The notes: a model not told the origin generated them from the sequence alone. Positions 8,962-17,402 are shown, numbered from the stretch's first letter. The stretch is 35,928 bases of DNA from an uncultured Eubacteriales bacterium (GCA_902492505.1 CABULU010000014.1:1-35928), one strand, 5' to 3'. Made by a program: numbers and translations.

Positions 8962-9003
8962 TCAAGCCCCGCTGTTTTTAAAATACAACAGCGGGGCTTG
9001 ATT
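8960..9003. terminator. Strong bidirectional terminator between AraC and hydrolase genes
   Basis: A 17-bp perfect stem, at 8960-8976 and 8987-9003 around AAGCCCCGCTG, has a 10-base loop. It starts at the AraC stop codon and ends just before the end of the convergent hydrolase gene. T-runs on either side are modest. Confidence 0.85.
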
Positions 9004-9010
9004 ACCAATT

Positions 9011-10015
9011 TTATTTATCATGTCTTGCAAAAAAGTCGGCAACTGCCGCTTTATATCCGTCGGGATCTTTAAAATAGCTCATGCCGTGACCGGCTCCCGG
9101 GACTATAAACATTGTCTTGTCCGCCGTACACGCGGCATAATTCTCATACGTCATCTGCACCGGCACAAATCTGTCATCATCACCGTGAACAAAAAGCACG
9201 GGAAGACTGTTTTTACGCAGCGCATCCACGGTAGACATCTCGTCTCCGTCAAAGCTTGCCTTTTTATTCACAAAATAATTGGCGATCGGATAACCGATTT
9301 TATCGCTTATATGAAGATTATTTTTCAAAACATGTGACCATATTGCGCGCGGAGATGTAAAGCCACAGTCACTGATTATTCCCTTTACACACGCAGGAAA
9401 CTCAAATTCAGATGCCATAAGCACGGTAGTAGCACCCATTGAAATTCCACAAAGATAAATCGGAAGCTCGCTTCCAAATCGCTCAATAACATATTTTACC
9501 CAGTCAAAGCAGTCATATCTTTCTAAAACTCCGAATCCTATATGTTCGCCTCCGCTCTCGCCCTGTGAGCGCTGATCGGGATAAAGCACGCTGCACCCCA
9601 TGTCGTGCATAAACCGGGCAGAGGTTCCAAAATCCGCATACCAGCTTGAACGCCAGCCGTGCATAGCCACCACTATGCGTTTTGCATTCTCGGCAGGATA
9701 CCAATGCCCGACAAGCGTAAGCCCGTCGTGGCTCTGGATTGCAACCCGCTCGGTCACGGTTCTTTTCAAAAGCTCGCCGTTTTCGTTTATCATATTCAAA
9801 ATTTCTTTATCGGTGCCGCCGCCCGAAAGCTTATCCTGCATTTTATAAACTCTCTTGGGCAGAGTTTTATTAACCGCGACATCGGCAAGCAGTTTAAAAG
9901 ACGTGACTGCCGCCGCAGCGGTTGCAGCGGCAGTTGCGGCAACCGTCGCCAGCAGAGCCACTTTAATGTCCCTTTTTATTTTTGCTTCTTTTGTGATTTT
10001 TTTAGTCCTTGACAT
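9011..10015 (-). CDS. Membrane-anchored alpha/beta hydrolase
   Basis: The 334-residue protein starts with a charged stretch and an Ala-rich hydrophobic helix (about residues 18-45) with no cleavage site in view, which looks like a membrane anchor. An alpha/beta hydrolase fold follows, with an oxyanion-region VVAMHGWRSSW. The nucleophile elbow is GISMGATT (Ser near 193), then VHGDDDRFVP (Asp near 282) and GAGHGMSY (His near 310). The closest general type is the YqkD/S9-like hydrolase family; esterase, lipase or peptidase activity are all possible. Its ATG touches the stop of the upstream PAP2 gene, so it is the last gene of the lipid locus. A lipid-ester substrate is inferred from context only. 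Confidence 0.88.
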   Translation of the reverse strand: MSRTKKITKEAKIKRDIKVALLATVAATAAATAAAAVTSFKLLADVAVNKTLPKRVYKMQDKLSGGGTDKEILNMINENGELLKRTVTERVAIQSHDGLTLVGHWYPAENAKRIVVAMHGWRSSWYADFGTSARFMHDMGCSVLYPDQRSQGESGGEHIGFGVLERYDCFDWVKYVIERFGSELPIYLCGISMGATTVLMASEFEFPACVKGIISDCGFTSPRAIWSHVLKNNLHISDKIGYPIANYFVNKKASFDGDEMSTVDALRKNSLPVLFVHGDDDRFVPVQMTYENYAACTADKTMFIVPGAGHGMSYFKDPDGYKAAVADFFARHDK

Positions 10016-10669
10016 TTATTCTTCCTTAACCGATCCTTCCATCCTTTTTCTCAGAGGAGATACTTTTGAATACACAATAGCCCAAACGACGACACTGAGT
10101 GCAATTCCCGCAAAAACATCCACAATCGAATGCTGCTTTATAAACACGGTTGACAGGGCAATTAACGCTGCCGATACAACAATTATCACTTTAAGCGACC
10201 ATGAACACAGCTTTTTTGAGTGAAAGACCCCGAAAACTGCCGCGAAAGAACCGATAACATGCAGGCTGGGACACACATTGGTGTTGGTATCGCATGAGTA
10301 AAGATACTGCACAAAATCAGTAAGCAGATTTGGATTTTCAAAAGTTGTAACGCGCAGCTCCTGACCGTTGGGATATATCACATAAATCAGAAGTGTGGAT
10401 AAAAACGAAATTCCGACATAAGTCATATACAGCTTGTAGCCCGCGGTATCATTATACAAAAGATATAACGCCGCGGCAATAAGCATCGGCATCCACAATA
10501 TATACGGCAGCGAGAACCACTCACAAAACGGAATTTTATCATCAAGAGGCATATACATTACGTGATAATTCTCCGTAACGAAATATTCCACCGTATAAAA
10601 GCAAATAAGATAAACAGGCAGCACAAGCGTATAAGCCCAAAGATGATTTTTCTTAAGCCTTTCAATCAT
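10016..10669 (-). CDS. PAP2-family membrane protein, lipid phosphatase or phosphotransferase
   Basis: The 217 residues form about six membrane helices. The PAP2 core motifs are CPSLHVIGSF (PSxH) and FIKQHSIVDVFAG (HxxxD); the first motif of classical PAP2 enzymes is weak. This form resembles the Aur1/Ipt1-like inositol-phosphotransferase branch of PAP2. It could convert phosphatidate to diacylglycerol, or move a phospho-head group. GGGAGG precedes the ATG. The gene starts inside the last codon of the glycosyltransferase gene (4-base ATGA overlap), so the two are translationally coupled. If it makes diacylglycerol, it would feed that enzyme. That link is inference. Confidence 0.87.
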   Translation of the reverse strand: MIERLKKNHLWAYTLVLPVYLICFYTVEYFVTENYHVMYMPLDDKIPFCEWFSLPYILWMPMLIAAALYLLYNDTAGYKLYMTYVGISFLSTLLIYVIYPNGQELRVTTFENPNLLTDFVQYLYSCDTNTNVCPSLHVIGSFAAVFGVFHSKKLCSWSLKVIIVVSAALIALSTVFIKQHSIVDVFAGIALSVVVWAIVYSKVSPLRKRMEGSVKEE

Positions 10670-11766
10670 CTGCCATGCCTCCCGATTATATAATTATATA
10701 CATTTTCAGCCCCGTTTTTTACTATTTTTTCACGTCCCTTCAAAAATACCTTCAAAGCCTTTTCCTTGTCCTTCAAAATATCACAGGTAAGAGCAGCGAT
10801 TCCCTCAACACTGTCCGCTGTTACCGCACAGCCGTTTTCGGTCATAAACGAAAGGTTATAGCTCTCACAGCCCGGCACAGCATCCATAAAAATGAGCGGC
10901 ACACCCACGGTCACAGCTTCCGTTGTACTGAGACCGCCCGCCTTTGTTATATACACATCGGCACTGTTCATATAATCGAACATTTTCGGAGTAAAGCCGG
11001 CAAGACTCAGGCGCTTATCCTTTGTCAGCGGTTCAAGCTCGGCATAAAGCCTGCGGTTGCTGCCGCATACTACACACAGCTGCGCATTGCTGCTCAAAGA
11101 CCGAAGCAGGCAACGTGCAAGCTCATCCATGGGACCGCAGCCCATGCTGCCGCTGCTTAGCAGCACGACGTCGGCATTTTCGGAAATATTTAGCTCACGG
11201 CGGGAAAGTTCCTTTGGTTTTTTTGAAAAAAAGCGCTGGGATACGGGAATCCCACTCGGCACGACCCGCGCCGTGTCAACGCCATTGTCCGCAAACTTCG
11301 CGCAAAGCAGCTCATGAGGAATAAAGTAAGCATCCATATCAAGCATATTAACGCCGGGCGAACAGGTATAATCCGTTATGAGCAAATAAGCCAAAACATC
11401 TGCGGCAAACTGCCGTTTACACTCAGTCAGCATCATTGCCGCAAAAATGTGGGAACAAACAACAGTATCATAACCGCCGCTTTGTATAAAATCATATAAC
11501 CCGGGCGCGCCCTTTGCCATTTTTTTATAAAAGGATTTCGGAGGATATTTTTCTTCCAGCCTGTAACCTGCTCCAAAAAGACGCGGCATGTTCCTGTAAA
11601 CAAAAACATGCCCATGAGACAAAACCTTTGCAGTCATATCCGACACAAAGGAAAAAGCGTTTATCATATCACACGGCACATTTTTATTAGTAAAATACTC
11701 CAATACGGCATTGCCCGCAGAGTTATGCCCCTCACCCGTACTACATGACAGGACCAGTACCTTCAT
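10666..11766 (-). CDS. MGDG-synthase-like glycosyltransferase (UgtP type)
   Basis: The 366-residue protein begins KVLVLSCSTGEGHNSAGNA, the N-terminal signature of the MGDG synthase / processive diacylglycerol glucosyltransferase group. It ends in a GT28-type C-terminal donor domain, with VCGSNRRLY, a TKAGGLSTTEAVTVGVPLIF motif for nucleotide-sugar binding and PGCESYN. Such enzymes transfer glucose or galactose from a UDP-sugar to diacylglycerol at the inner membrane face. The start overlaps the end of the CrtO-like gene by 26 bases and no good ribosome binding site precedes it, so translation is likely coupled. The sugar and lipid acceptor are not known. Confidence 0.92.
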   Translation of the reverse strand: MKVLVLSCSTGEGHNSAGNAVLEYFTNKNVPCDMINAFSFVSDMTAKVLSHGHVFVYRNMPRLFGAGYRLEEKYPPKSFYKKMAKGAPGLYDFIQSGGYDTVVCSHIFAAMMLTECKRQFAADVLAYLLITDYTCSPGVNMLDMDAYFIPHELLCAKFADNGVDTARVVPSGIPVSQRFFSKKPKELSRRELNISENADVVLLSSGSMGCGPMDELARCLLRSLSSNAQLCVVCGSNRRLYAELEPLTKDKRLSLAGFTPKMFDYMNSADVYITKAGGLSTTEAVTVGVPLIFMDAVPGCESYNLSFMTENGCAVTADSVEGIAALTCDILKDKEKALKVFLKGREKIVKNGAENVYNYIIGRHGR

Positions 11767-12247
11767 GAAGACGCTTGCACTCCCTTCTTTTCAGCTTACC
11801 CGAAACTCTGATAAGCTGCGGGCGATTATATCGCTGTATTATAATAAACGGTACGTTTCCGACCAAAATATAAAGAATGACAAAAAGCACTCCGTATTGG
11901 TTTTTCCAAAATGACAGTATCGCAAGAGATAAAAATGAAAGGGAGATATGCACAAACTCCGCAACACAGGTTTCTTTCACAAGCGCGTCGATATCCTCGG
12001 AGGTAACTGCTCCCGCGTTTATACGCTTTGGAATCATCCGCTTTGAAATACGGCTCATATCCGGAACAAGCGTTTTCCACCGGCGCACGCGCAGCGCCTT
12101 GTATATACGTCCGTCCGTTTCAAAGGCAAAGGCGGCATACGGAAACTTTCCCGCATCAAACCACCGGCGCGGAAGACGAACACCGATTATTTGCGCGGTT
12201 ATACCCAAAAATGCGACGTAAACGACACTGAGTCCGAACTCTCTCAA
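11741..12247 (-). CDS. CrtO-family membrane acyltransferase (glycosyl-diaponeurosporenoate acyltransferase-like)
   Basis: A 168-residue protein starting at a TTG codon with GGAGG seven bases before it. It matches the small CrtO acyltransferase family of staphylococci. There is a hydrophobic N-terminus, then RLPRRWFD, a VRRWKTLVPD stretch resembling the family's VRKWKHKILD, a helix pair, and the hallmark NVPFIIIQRYNRPQL. In Staphylococcus aureus the enzyme acylates the sugar C6 of a glycosylated carotenoid, the last step of staphyloxanthin synthesis. No carotenoid gene is present here. The gene sits directly before a glycolipid-type glycosyltransferase, so an acylated glycolipid is the more likely product. 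Family confidence is high; function is inference. Confidence 0.8.
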   Translation of the reverse strand: MREFGLSVVYVAFLGITAQIIGVRLPRRWFDAGKFPYAAFAFETDGRIYKALRVRRWKTLVPDMSRISKRMIPKRINAGAVTSEDIDALVKETCVAEFVHISLSFLSLAILSFWKNQYGVLFVILYILVGNVPFIIIQRYNRPQLIRVSGKLKRRECKRLHEGTGPVM

Positions 12248-12288
12248 AGCGGCACCTCCTTTTTTTCATTAGTCTATGTTTTTTATCA

Positions 12289-14010
12289 CTACTTATTATT
12301 TAGTTTTTTCAGTTCTTCCTCTTCAAGCTCACGGTAGGCGACCTTTCCGACAAGAGTTGTAGGCAGACTGTCGCGGAATTCGATTTCATACGGAAGCGCA
12401 TATTTTGCAATATTCTTTTTGCAGTAATTCATGAGTATTTCACGATACTCGTCGCTGGGCGTCAGTCCCGCCTTGAGCATGACAAACGCCTTGACCTTCT
12501 GCATTTTATACTCATCGGGCACGCCTATAACGCAGCTCATCTGCACAAGGTCGTGCGCATCGATTATATTCTCAAGCTGTGAAGGATACACATTATAGCC
12601 GCTTGTTACTATCATACGCTTGATGCGCTGACGAAAGTACACAAATCCTTCATCATCCATAACACCCAGATCGCCCGTATGCACCCATGTAAGCCCGTCG
12701 GCATGAGTGCGCATAGTATCAGCCGTTTCCTCCGGCCTGTCAAGGTATCCCAGCATTACAGTGGGACCGCTGATACAGATTTCACCCTCTTCACCGTAGG
12801 GCTGTTCTTCGGTTGTACCCACCTTTACGATTTTATAGAAAGTATCGGGAAACGGCTGACCGATACTGCCCTCCTTTGCCATATGTATGGGAGTAAGACA
12901 ACTCGCCGTAACGCACTCTGTCGTGCCGTAGCCCTCGCGTATCTGTACGGACGCATTATGGTCGTAAAGAAACTTATCAAACTTCTTTTTAAGCTCAATT
13001 GACAGAGAATCGCCGCCGCTGAAAACACCCTTGAGACAGGATAAATCGACTCCGTTCATAACCGGCTGACGGATAAGCGCCTCATACAAGGTGGGAACAC
13101 CCGCAATAAAATTGCATTTGTATTTTTTGATAAGCTTGGCGTAGCTTGCCGCAGTAAATCGCGGAACAAGAATACACCGTCCTCCGTTCACCAGCATGGA
13201 ATGAATGCTGACTCCCAGTCCGAAGCCGTGAAACATCGGCATCACCGCAAGCATTTTATCACCGGGCCGAAACATCGGGTTTGTAGCAATAATCTGAGCG
13301 CCAAGCGCGTTGAAATTTTTATTTGAAAGCAGTATTCCCTTTGTTGTGCCTGTCGTGCCGCCGCTGTAAAGTATGACGGCGGGGTCGTTTGCAGCGCGCT
13401 CAACGCGGTATTTCCAATGATACCTGTCACCCAAGCGTATAAAATAATTCCATGTCATGATAGGCGCGTCTTTGGGGATTTTTTCTATCTTTCTGCCCTC
13501 GGTCAGCATGTACCCCGCCTTTATCGGCTGAGAAAGCTCGTCCTTAATGCTGGCTATAATAACATTTGACAGCTCAACTTTATGCCGAATTGCCTCAAAT
13601 TTATGATAAAACTGGTCAAGCGTTATCGCAAGAATACTTTTTGATTCGCGAATATAAAATTCAATTTCGTTTTCGCTCGAAAGCGGATGTACCATATTTG
13701 CGACAGCGCCGACAACGTTCACGGCATAGAACATAATCACAGTCTGAGGACAATTGGGCATACAGATAGTTACACGGTCCCCTGCGCGTATACCTATCGC
13801 GCGAAGGGCGCGGGCGCAGCGCTCAACACTTTTCATGAACGCTTTATAAGTCGTTTTCCTGCCCATAAAATCATAAACTATATACTGAGGATACCTTTTG
13901 GCAATTATATCCACGGCGTCGTACATCGTACCCTCAAAATATTCAAGTGTAGGCGGCACATTGCCGTAATTATCCAGCCACGGCGCCTTTACATTATTTT
14001 TATTATTCAT
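12289..14010 (-). CDS. Acyl-CoA synthetase / AMP-dependent fatty acid ligase
   Basis: The 573-residue ANL-superfamily enzyme has the P-loop motif YSGGTTGTTKGI near residue 215, GYGTTECV (A5 core), the TGDLGVMDDEGFVYF region and the hinge RIKRMIVTSGYNVYPSQLE, then the catalytic Lys region LPTTLVGKVAYREL at the C-terminus. It activates a carboxylic acid to an acyl-adenylate and thioester. The layout is that of a long-chain fatty acid CoA ligase (FadD type); a medium-chain or carrier-protein substrate is possible. GAGGT precedes the ATG. It overlaps the E2-like gene by 8 bases and lies 42 bases before the CrtO-like gene, so it could supply activated acyl groups to either acyltransferase. Confidence 0.92.
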   Translation of the reverse strand: MNNKNNVKAPWLDNYGNVPPTLEYFEGTMYDAVDIIAKRYPQYIVYDFMGRKTTYKAFMKSVERCARALRAIGIRAGDRVTICMPNCPQTVIMFYAVNVVGAVANMVHPLSSENEIEFYIRESKSILAITLDQFYHKFEAIRHKVELSNVIIASIKDELSQPIKAGYMLTEGRKIEKIPKDAPIMTWNYFIRLGDRYHWKYRVERAANDPAVILYSGGTTGTTKGILLSNKNFNALGAQIIATNPMFRPGDKMLAVMPMFHGFGLGVSIHSMLVNGGRCILVPRFTAASYAKLIKKYKCNFIAGVPTLYEALIRQPVMNGVDLSCLKGVFSGGDSLSIELKKKFDKFLYDHNASVQIREGYGTTECVTASCLTPIHMAKEGSIGQPFPDTFYKIVKVGTTEEQPYGEEGEICISGPTVMLGYLDRPEETADTMRTHADGLTWVHTGDLGVMDDEGFVYFRQRIKRMIVTSGYNVYPSQLENIIDAHDLVQMSCVIGVPDEYKMQKVKAFVMLKAGLTPSDEYREILMNYCKKNIAKYALPYEIEFRDSLPTTLVGKVAYRELEEEELKKLNNK

Positions 14011-14875
14011 AGCTTACCTCTTCCCCTGCAGGCTTATCCAAAAGCTCTGGATTTTCAAGCAGATATTTTAACAGTTTAACTGTTTTAGAATAGTAGTAGC
14101 CGTCGGCAAGCCGCTCATCTATCGTAATTCCGATATCGACGCTCTGACGCATATGCGGTATGCCGTCGTTGTCATAAAACGGGCGCACCTTTTTCTCACC
14201 TATTGCGGCAAAAAGTGAATTTGTACCCCAGTTAGTGAGGTGATGATACCCGCTGTGCATGCCGATCGACCCAAGATTGGTGAGCACGATTGACGAATAG
14301 TACGGGTCGGTCTCGATAAGAGAGCGCGGAACCTTGCCGTGCCTGTCAAGAACGCATATAATATTGATAAGCGCTTTGGCAAGAAAACGAGGCATCCTCT
14401 TAAACATATCCATGGCATCTGACGTTGAATCCTGCTTCCCGCTTCGGCATGAGGTGACCTGCCTGTAAATTTCATCGTGTACCTCATCAAGCGTCGTATT
14501 GTCTGTTGCATGAATAAATGCCAGCCCTTCCTTTGCTTCGTCCGCAAATTGCTTTTTTATTACAAAGGACGCACTGACCTCATTTCTCTGATATATATTT
14601 TTATTGGCGATAAAGCGGTTCATTTTTGGTCTGAGCGTCACTGTTTTTATAAGCGCCGTCACTATGAGCTGGAAAAATGTATATTTATATTCCGGATTTG
14701 CCGCGTTCTTCTCCTCAAGAAAACGCTCCGCCGCGGTAAGGTCAATTCGCTCCGAGATAAACGCCTCGTTATCGCACCGATTAGGATATATTATCGGCAT
14801 TATAAAATGCATACTGTCAATATCGCGTATCAGTCTGCCGTCTTTTCTATCCCCCAAACGTCGTTTTTCCGACAT
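14003..14875 (-). CDS. Stand-alone 2-oxoacid dehydrogenase E2-like acyltransferase with altered active site
   Basis: The 290 residues correspond to the catalytic domain of E2 acyltransferases (chloramphenicol-acetyltransferase fold), with no lipoyl or peripheral-subunit-binding domain. The C-terminal signature normally reads DHRxxDG. Here it is DERLADGYYYSK near residue 255, so the catalytic His is replaced by Glu while the Asp-Gly is kept. The middle has VLTNLGSIGMHSGYHH and a trailing TKTVKLL-like helix as in E2. No E1, E3 or lipoylation genes are near. It overlaps the acyl-CoA ligase gene by 8 bases and probably acts with it. It may use another residue, bind acyl-CoA without turning it over, or be a scaffold; the sequence does not decide. 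Confidence 0.8.
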   Translation of the reverse strand: MSEKRRLGDRKDGRLIRDIDSMHFIMPIIYPNRCDNEAFISERIDLTAAERFLEEKNAANPEYKYTFFQLIVTALIKTVTLRPKMNRFIANKNIYQRNEVSASFVIKKQFADEAKEGLAFIHATDNTTLDEVHDEIYRQVTSCRSGKQDSTSDAMDMFKRMPRFLAKALINIICVLDRHGKVPRSLIETDPYYSSIVLTNLGSIGMHSGYHHLTNWGTNSLFAAIGEKKVRPFYDNDGIPHMRQSVDIGITIDERLADGYYYSKTVKLLKYLLENPELLDKPAGEEVSYE

Positions 14876-14902
14876 ATTTATATTTCCCCTTTTAATGTAT
14901 TT

Positions 14903-15475
14903 TCACTCGATTATTTCAATATCGATGCTTTCATCCTCAGCCTTTTTAGAGCGCACGGTATACAGAACCATCCAAAGGTTTTGAACGCCGTCAACAACAA
15001 GGGTTACCCCCAAAAGCACCGTCAGAATTTTATTGCCCTCAAACGGATCTAAAATAAGGCAGACGCCTATTATACCGGCAATAATACCGAAGGCAAGGCT
15101 AATCCACCACTTTTTAAGCCCGAAGCGTTTCGAGTCAAGCGCTGTCTGAATTTTGAAAAGTCCGTCAACTAAAACTATAATTCCCAAAACCACCGGCAGC
15201 AGACCAAGCAGCAGGCGTGGCCTTATAACCTCGACCGCACCGAGCACAATCATCGCGATGCCAAGCGCCAAATCAAACTGGAACGCAAGCCGGTAAACGT
15301 CCTTTGAGAAATAACCCATAAGCTTGATTATTCCGAAAACAATGCTGACAGCTCCCACACAGTAGCAAATAGTGAGTGCGGAAATCTCAGGCAGAAATAT
15401 AAAGCACAAGCCCATAACTATAAGTCCTACCGAGATAACACTGTAAGCGATTTTAACACGTGATATGAATTTCAC
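14903..15475 (-). CDS. DUF308 / HdeD-family membrane protein
   Basis: This 190-residue protein has six hydrophobic helices in three pairs with internal similarity (GIAMIVLGAVEVI, LGIIVLVDGLFKI, LGVTLVVDGVQNL), typical of the HdeD/DUF308 family. The tail is acidic. HdeD is linked to acid resistance in E. coli; the biochemical role is unknown. The GTG start at 15475 has AGGAAG before it. It is the first gene downstream of a good promoter and is followed at 27 bases by the E2-like gene, so it leads the lipid locus transcript. Confidence 0.85.
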   Translation of the reverse strand: MKFISRVKIAYSVISVGLIVMGLCFIFLPEISALTICYCVGAVSIVFGIIKLMGYFSKDVYRLAFQFDLALGIAMIVLGAVEVIRPRLLLGLLPVVLGIIVLVDGLFKIQTALDSKRFGLKKWWISLAFGIIAGIIGVCLILDPFEGNKILTVLLGVTLVVDGVQNLWMVLYTVRSKKAEDESIDIEIIE

Positions 15476-15511
15476 TTCAACACTTCCTTTTCTTCATTAA
15501 CACAAAACTTC

Positions 15512-15540
15512 AGTATAATGATACAGCATTTACACATCAA
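15512..15540 (-). promoter_or_regulatory. Sigma-A promoter of the lipid locus
   Basis: On the minus strand, TTGATG at 15540-15535 and TATACT at 15517-15512 are 17 bases apart. It lies between the TetR terminator and the DUF308 gene, so the seven genes down to 9011 can be transcribed from here. The short repeat GTAT-CATT-ATAC overlapping the -10 could be part of an operator. Confidence 0.75.
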
Positions 15541-15551
15541 TGGAAAGATAC

Positions 15552-15589
15552 AAAAAAGGCTGTGTATACAAAATTGATACACACAGCCT
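15552..15589 (-). terminator. Terminator of the TetR gene
   Basis: A 9-bp stem, AGGCTGTGT at 15557-15565 and ACACAGCCT at 15581-15589, extends with a small bulge. On the minus strand it is followed by TTTTTTG. The upstream arm covers the last bases of the TetR coding region, including part of the stop codon. Confidence 0.82.
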
Positions 15590-16163
15590 AATCTGTACTA
15601 AAATTCCGGGACGCCTGTTCAAGAGCACGGCGCATGCTTCCGTCAAATATTTTATCAAGCCTTGCGGCAATATCGTCAACCGGCACCCGCATTTTATCAT
15701 CCAGCCACTCGAGAACAAGTCCTTTCAGCGCGCCGCCGTAAAATCTGACGATAATTCCGGTGTCCTCTGAGGACACCGAAAGTCCCGCTTCCTTAACGGT
15801 TGCATCCGCAGCCTGTTCCATACATCGATATATAATCCTGCCTATCTGGTTTTCGAGAAAATCACGGCGTGAGGAATTGTACATGCTGTATACCGCGCCT
15901 TTATATTCGTACAAGAATCCGCAGATATCGGAAAAGGTCTGATTCCATGTCTGGCTGACGCTTTGGGTACCGAGCATGGCTGCAAGCTCCATCTCAAACA
16001 GTTCTTCAATAACAGCGTAAATATCCTGATAGTTATAATAAAAGGTATTGCGGCTGATATCGCAGTCATCAACAATATCCTTAACAGTAATTTTGTCAAG
16101 CGGCATTTTTGACATAAGCCGTATCAGAGAAGCCGTAATTGCATTTTTGGTAAGCTTTGAGAT
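15588..16163 (-). CDS. TetR-family regulator with no ordinary start codon
   Basis: The product (191 residues if started at 16163) has the TetR helix-turn-helix PLDKITVKDIVDDCDISRNTFYYNYQDIY and a C-terminal domain like that of TetR members related to DhaS. The first in-frame ATG, at 16115, would cut off the conserved first helix. The frame continues upstream, encoding SKLTKNAITASLIRLMSK, the expected N-terminus. An in-frame TGA at 16172-16170 limits it. The codon where the family has Met is ATC (16163-16161), 9 bases after GGGGGAGG. No ATG, GTG or TTG exists between the stop and 16115. It is 39 bases from the aminotransferase gene and probably shares its transcript. It likely controls the lipid-locus promoter downstream. 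Confidence 0.85.
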   Translation of the reverse strand: MSKLTKNAITASLIRLMSKMPLDKITVKDIVDDCDISRNTFYYNYQDIYAVIEELFEMELAAMLGTQSVSQTWNQTFSDICGFLYEYKGAVYSMYNSSRRDFLENQIGRIIYRCMEQAADATVKEAGLSVSSEDTGIIVRFYGGALKGLVLEWLDDKMRVPVDDIAARLDKIFDGSMRRALEQASRNFSTD

Positions 16164-16202
16164 AAGTCCTCACCTCCCCCGTAAAGGCCTTAGCACCTAT
16201 TT

Positions 16203-17402
16203 TTAAAGACTTTCTATCAGCTTTTTGAAAAGCGGCAGAGAGCGCCTTATCATATTTGTGTCAACACAGTAAGAAATGCGCACAAATCCGCTGCATCCAA
16301 AGCTGTCTGACGGCACAAGCAGAAGGTCGAGTGCTTTTGCCCGTTCGCAAAATTCCTTTGCATCGGCTATCGGCGAGCGCACAAACAGATAAAATGCGCC
16401 GTCCGGGTACACGCAGTCATAGCCGAAGGAACACAGCGCATTATACAGAATATCCCGGTTTTGCCTATAAGCCGAAATATCCGAAACAGCATGCGGATTT
16501 TTCGCAACGGCATACTGCATAAGCGACGGTGCGCATACAAACCCGAGTTTTCTGCCGGCACCGCATACCGCGGCATAAACATCGCGGCTGCCGGTTACAG
16601 CGGGATTTACAAATATATAGCCGATGCGCTCACCCGCAAGAGACAGCGACTTGCTGTACGAATAACACACAATAGTATTTTCATAGTACTCGGGAAAATA
16701 CAATACATTTTTGCCGTCATATACAAGCTCCCTGTACGGCTCGTCCGATATAAGGTAAACAGTTTTTCCTGTTTTATCGCAAAATTCCTTTAAAACGGAG
16801 CAAAGACGCAAAACCGTACTCTCAGTCAGTACGGCACCCGACGGATTATTCGGTGAATTAACAATAACAGCACGGGTCTTTAAACTGAGCTTGCGCTCAA
16901 GGTCGTCAAAATTTATCTGAAAATTATCCGTATCCGGTAAAACGGCAACAAACGTGGCGCCGGCGCCCTCGGCAAAGACTTTATATTCCGGAAAGAAAGG
17001 CGCAAAGGCAATCACCTCGTCTCCCGCATTGCAAACTGCGTTGAGCGTGATGGTAAGCGACGCCGCAGCACCGCATGTAACGTAAATATCGTCTGCCGAC
17101 GCCGGAACCCGAAAACGCTCGTTTATGCTGCGCGCAATGCTCTCCCTCACAGCAGGGGCACCCTGAGCGGAGGTATAGCCGTGAACATTGAAGCCACTGT
17201 CACTCACAAGCTCCCTTATCGCATCATTTATACATTCCGGAGTCGCAACGGCCGGATTACCGAGACTGAAATCATACACATTTTCACGCCCGACAAGCTG
17301 CGCGCGGGCATTGCCGTATTCAAATATTTCCCTAATAACCGAGCGTTCGCTGCCCAGTGCAAGGCTTTCTCCGTTTATTGCTGAGTTTTTATCCGACGGC
17401 AC
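16203..17402 (-). CDS. PLP-dependent aminotransferase, class I/II
   Basis: A 399-residue fold-type I aminotransferase of the AspC/AlaT group. It shows the substrate-side motif DFSLGNPAV, GYTSAQGAPAVRESIA, VNSPNNPSG, SDEPYRELVYDG with the cofactor Asp, and the Schiff-base Lys near residue 250 in YSYSKSLSLAGERIGYIF. The C-terminal Arg for substrate carboxylate is in GFVRISYCV. Substrate (Asp, Ala or aromatic) cannot be told. The GTG start at 17402 follows AGAGGTGA. A strong promoter precedes it, and the TetR gene follows. Confidence 0.93.
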   Translation of the reverse strand: MPSDKNSAINGESLALGSERSVIREIFEYGNARAQLVGRENVYDFSLGNPAVATPECINDAIRELVSDSGFNVHGYTSAQGAPAVRESIARSINERFRVPASADDIYVTCGAAASLTITLNAVCNAGDEVIAFAPFFPEYKVFAEGAGATFVAVLPDTDNFQINFDDLERKLSLKTRAVIVNSPNNPSGAVLTESTVLRLCSVLKEFCDKTGKTVYLISDEPYRELVYDGKNVLYFPEYYENTIVCYSYSKSLSLAGERIGYIFVNPAVTGSRDVYAAVCGAGRKLGFVCAPSLMQYAVAKNPHAVSDISAYRQNRDILYNALCSFGYDCVYPDGAFYLFVRSPIADAKEFCERAKALDLLLVPSDSFGCSGFVRISYCVDTNMIRRSLPLFKKLIESL

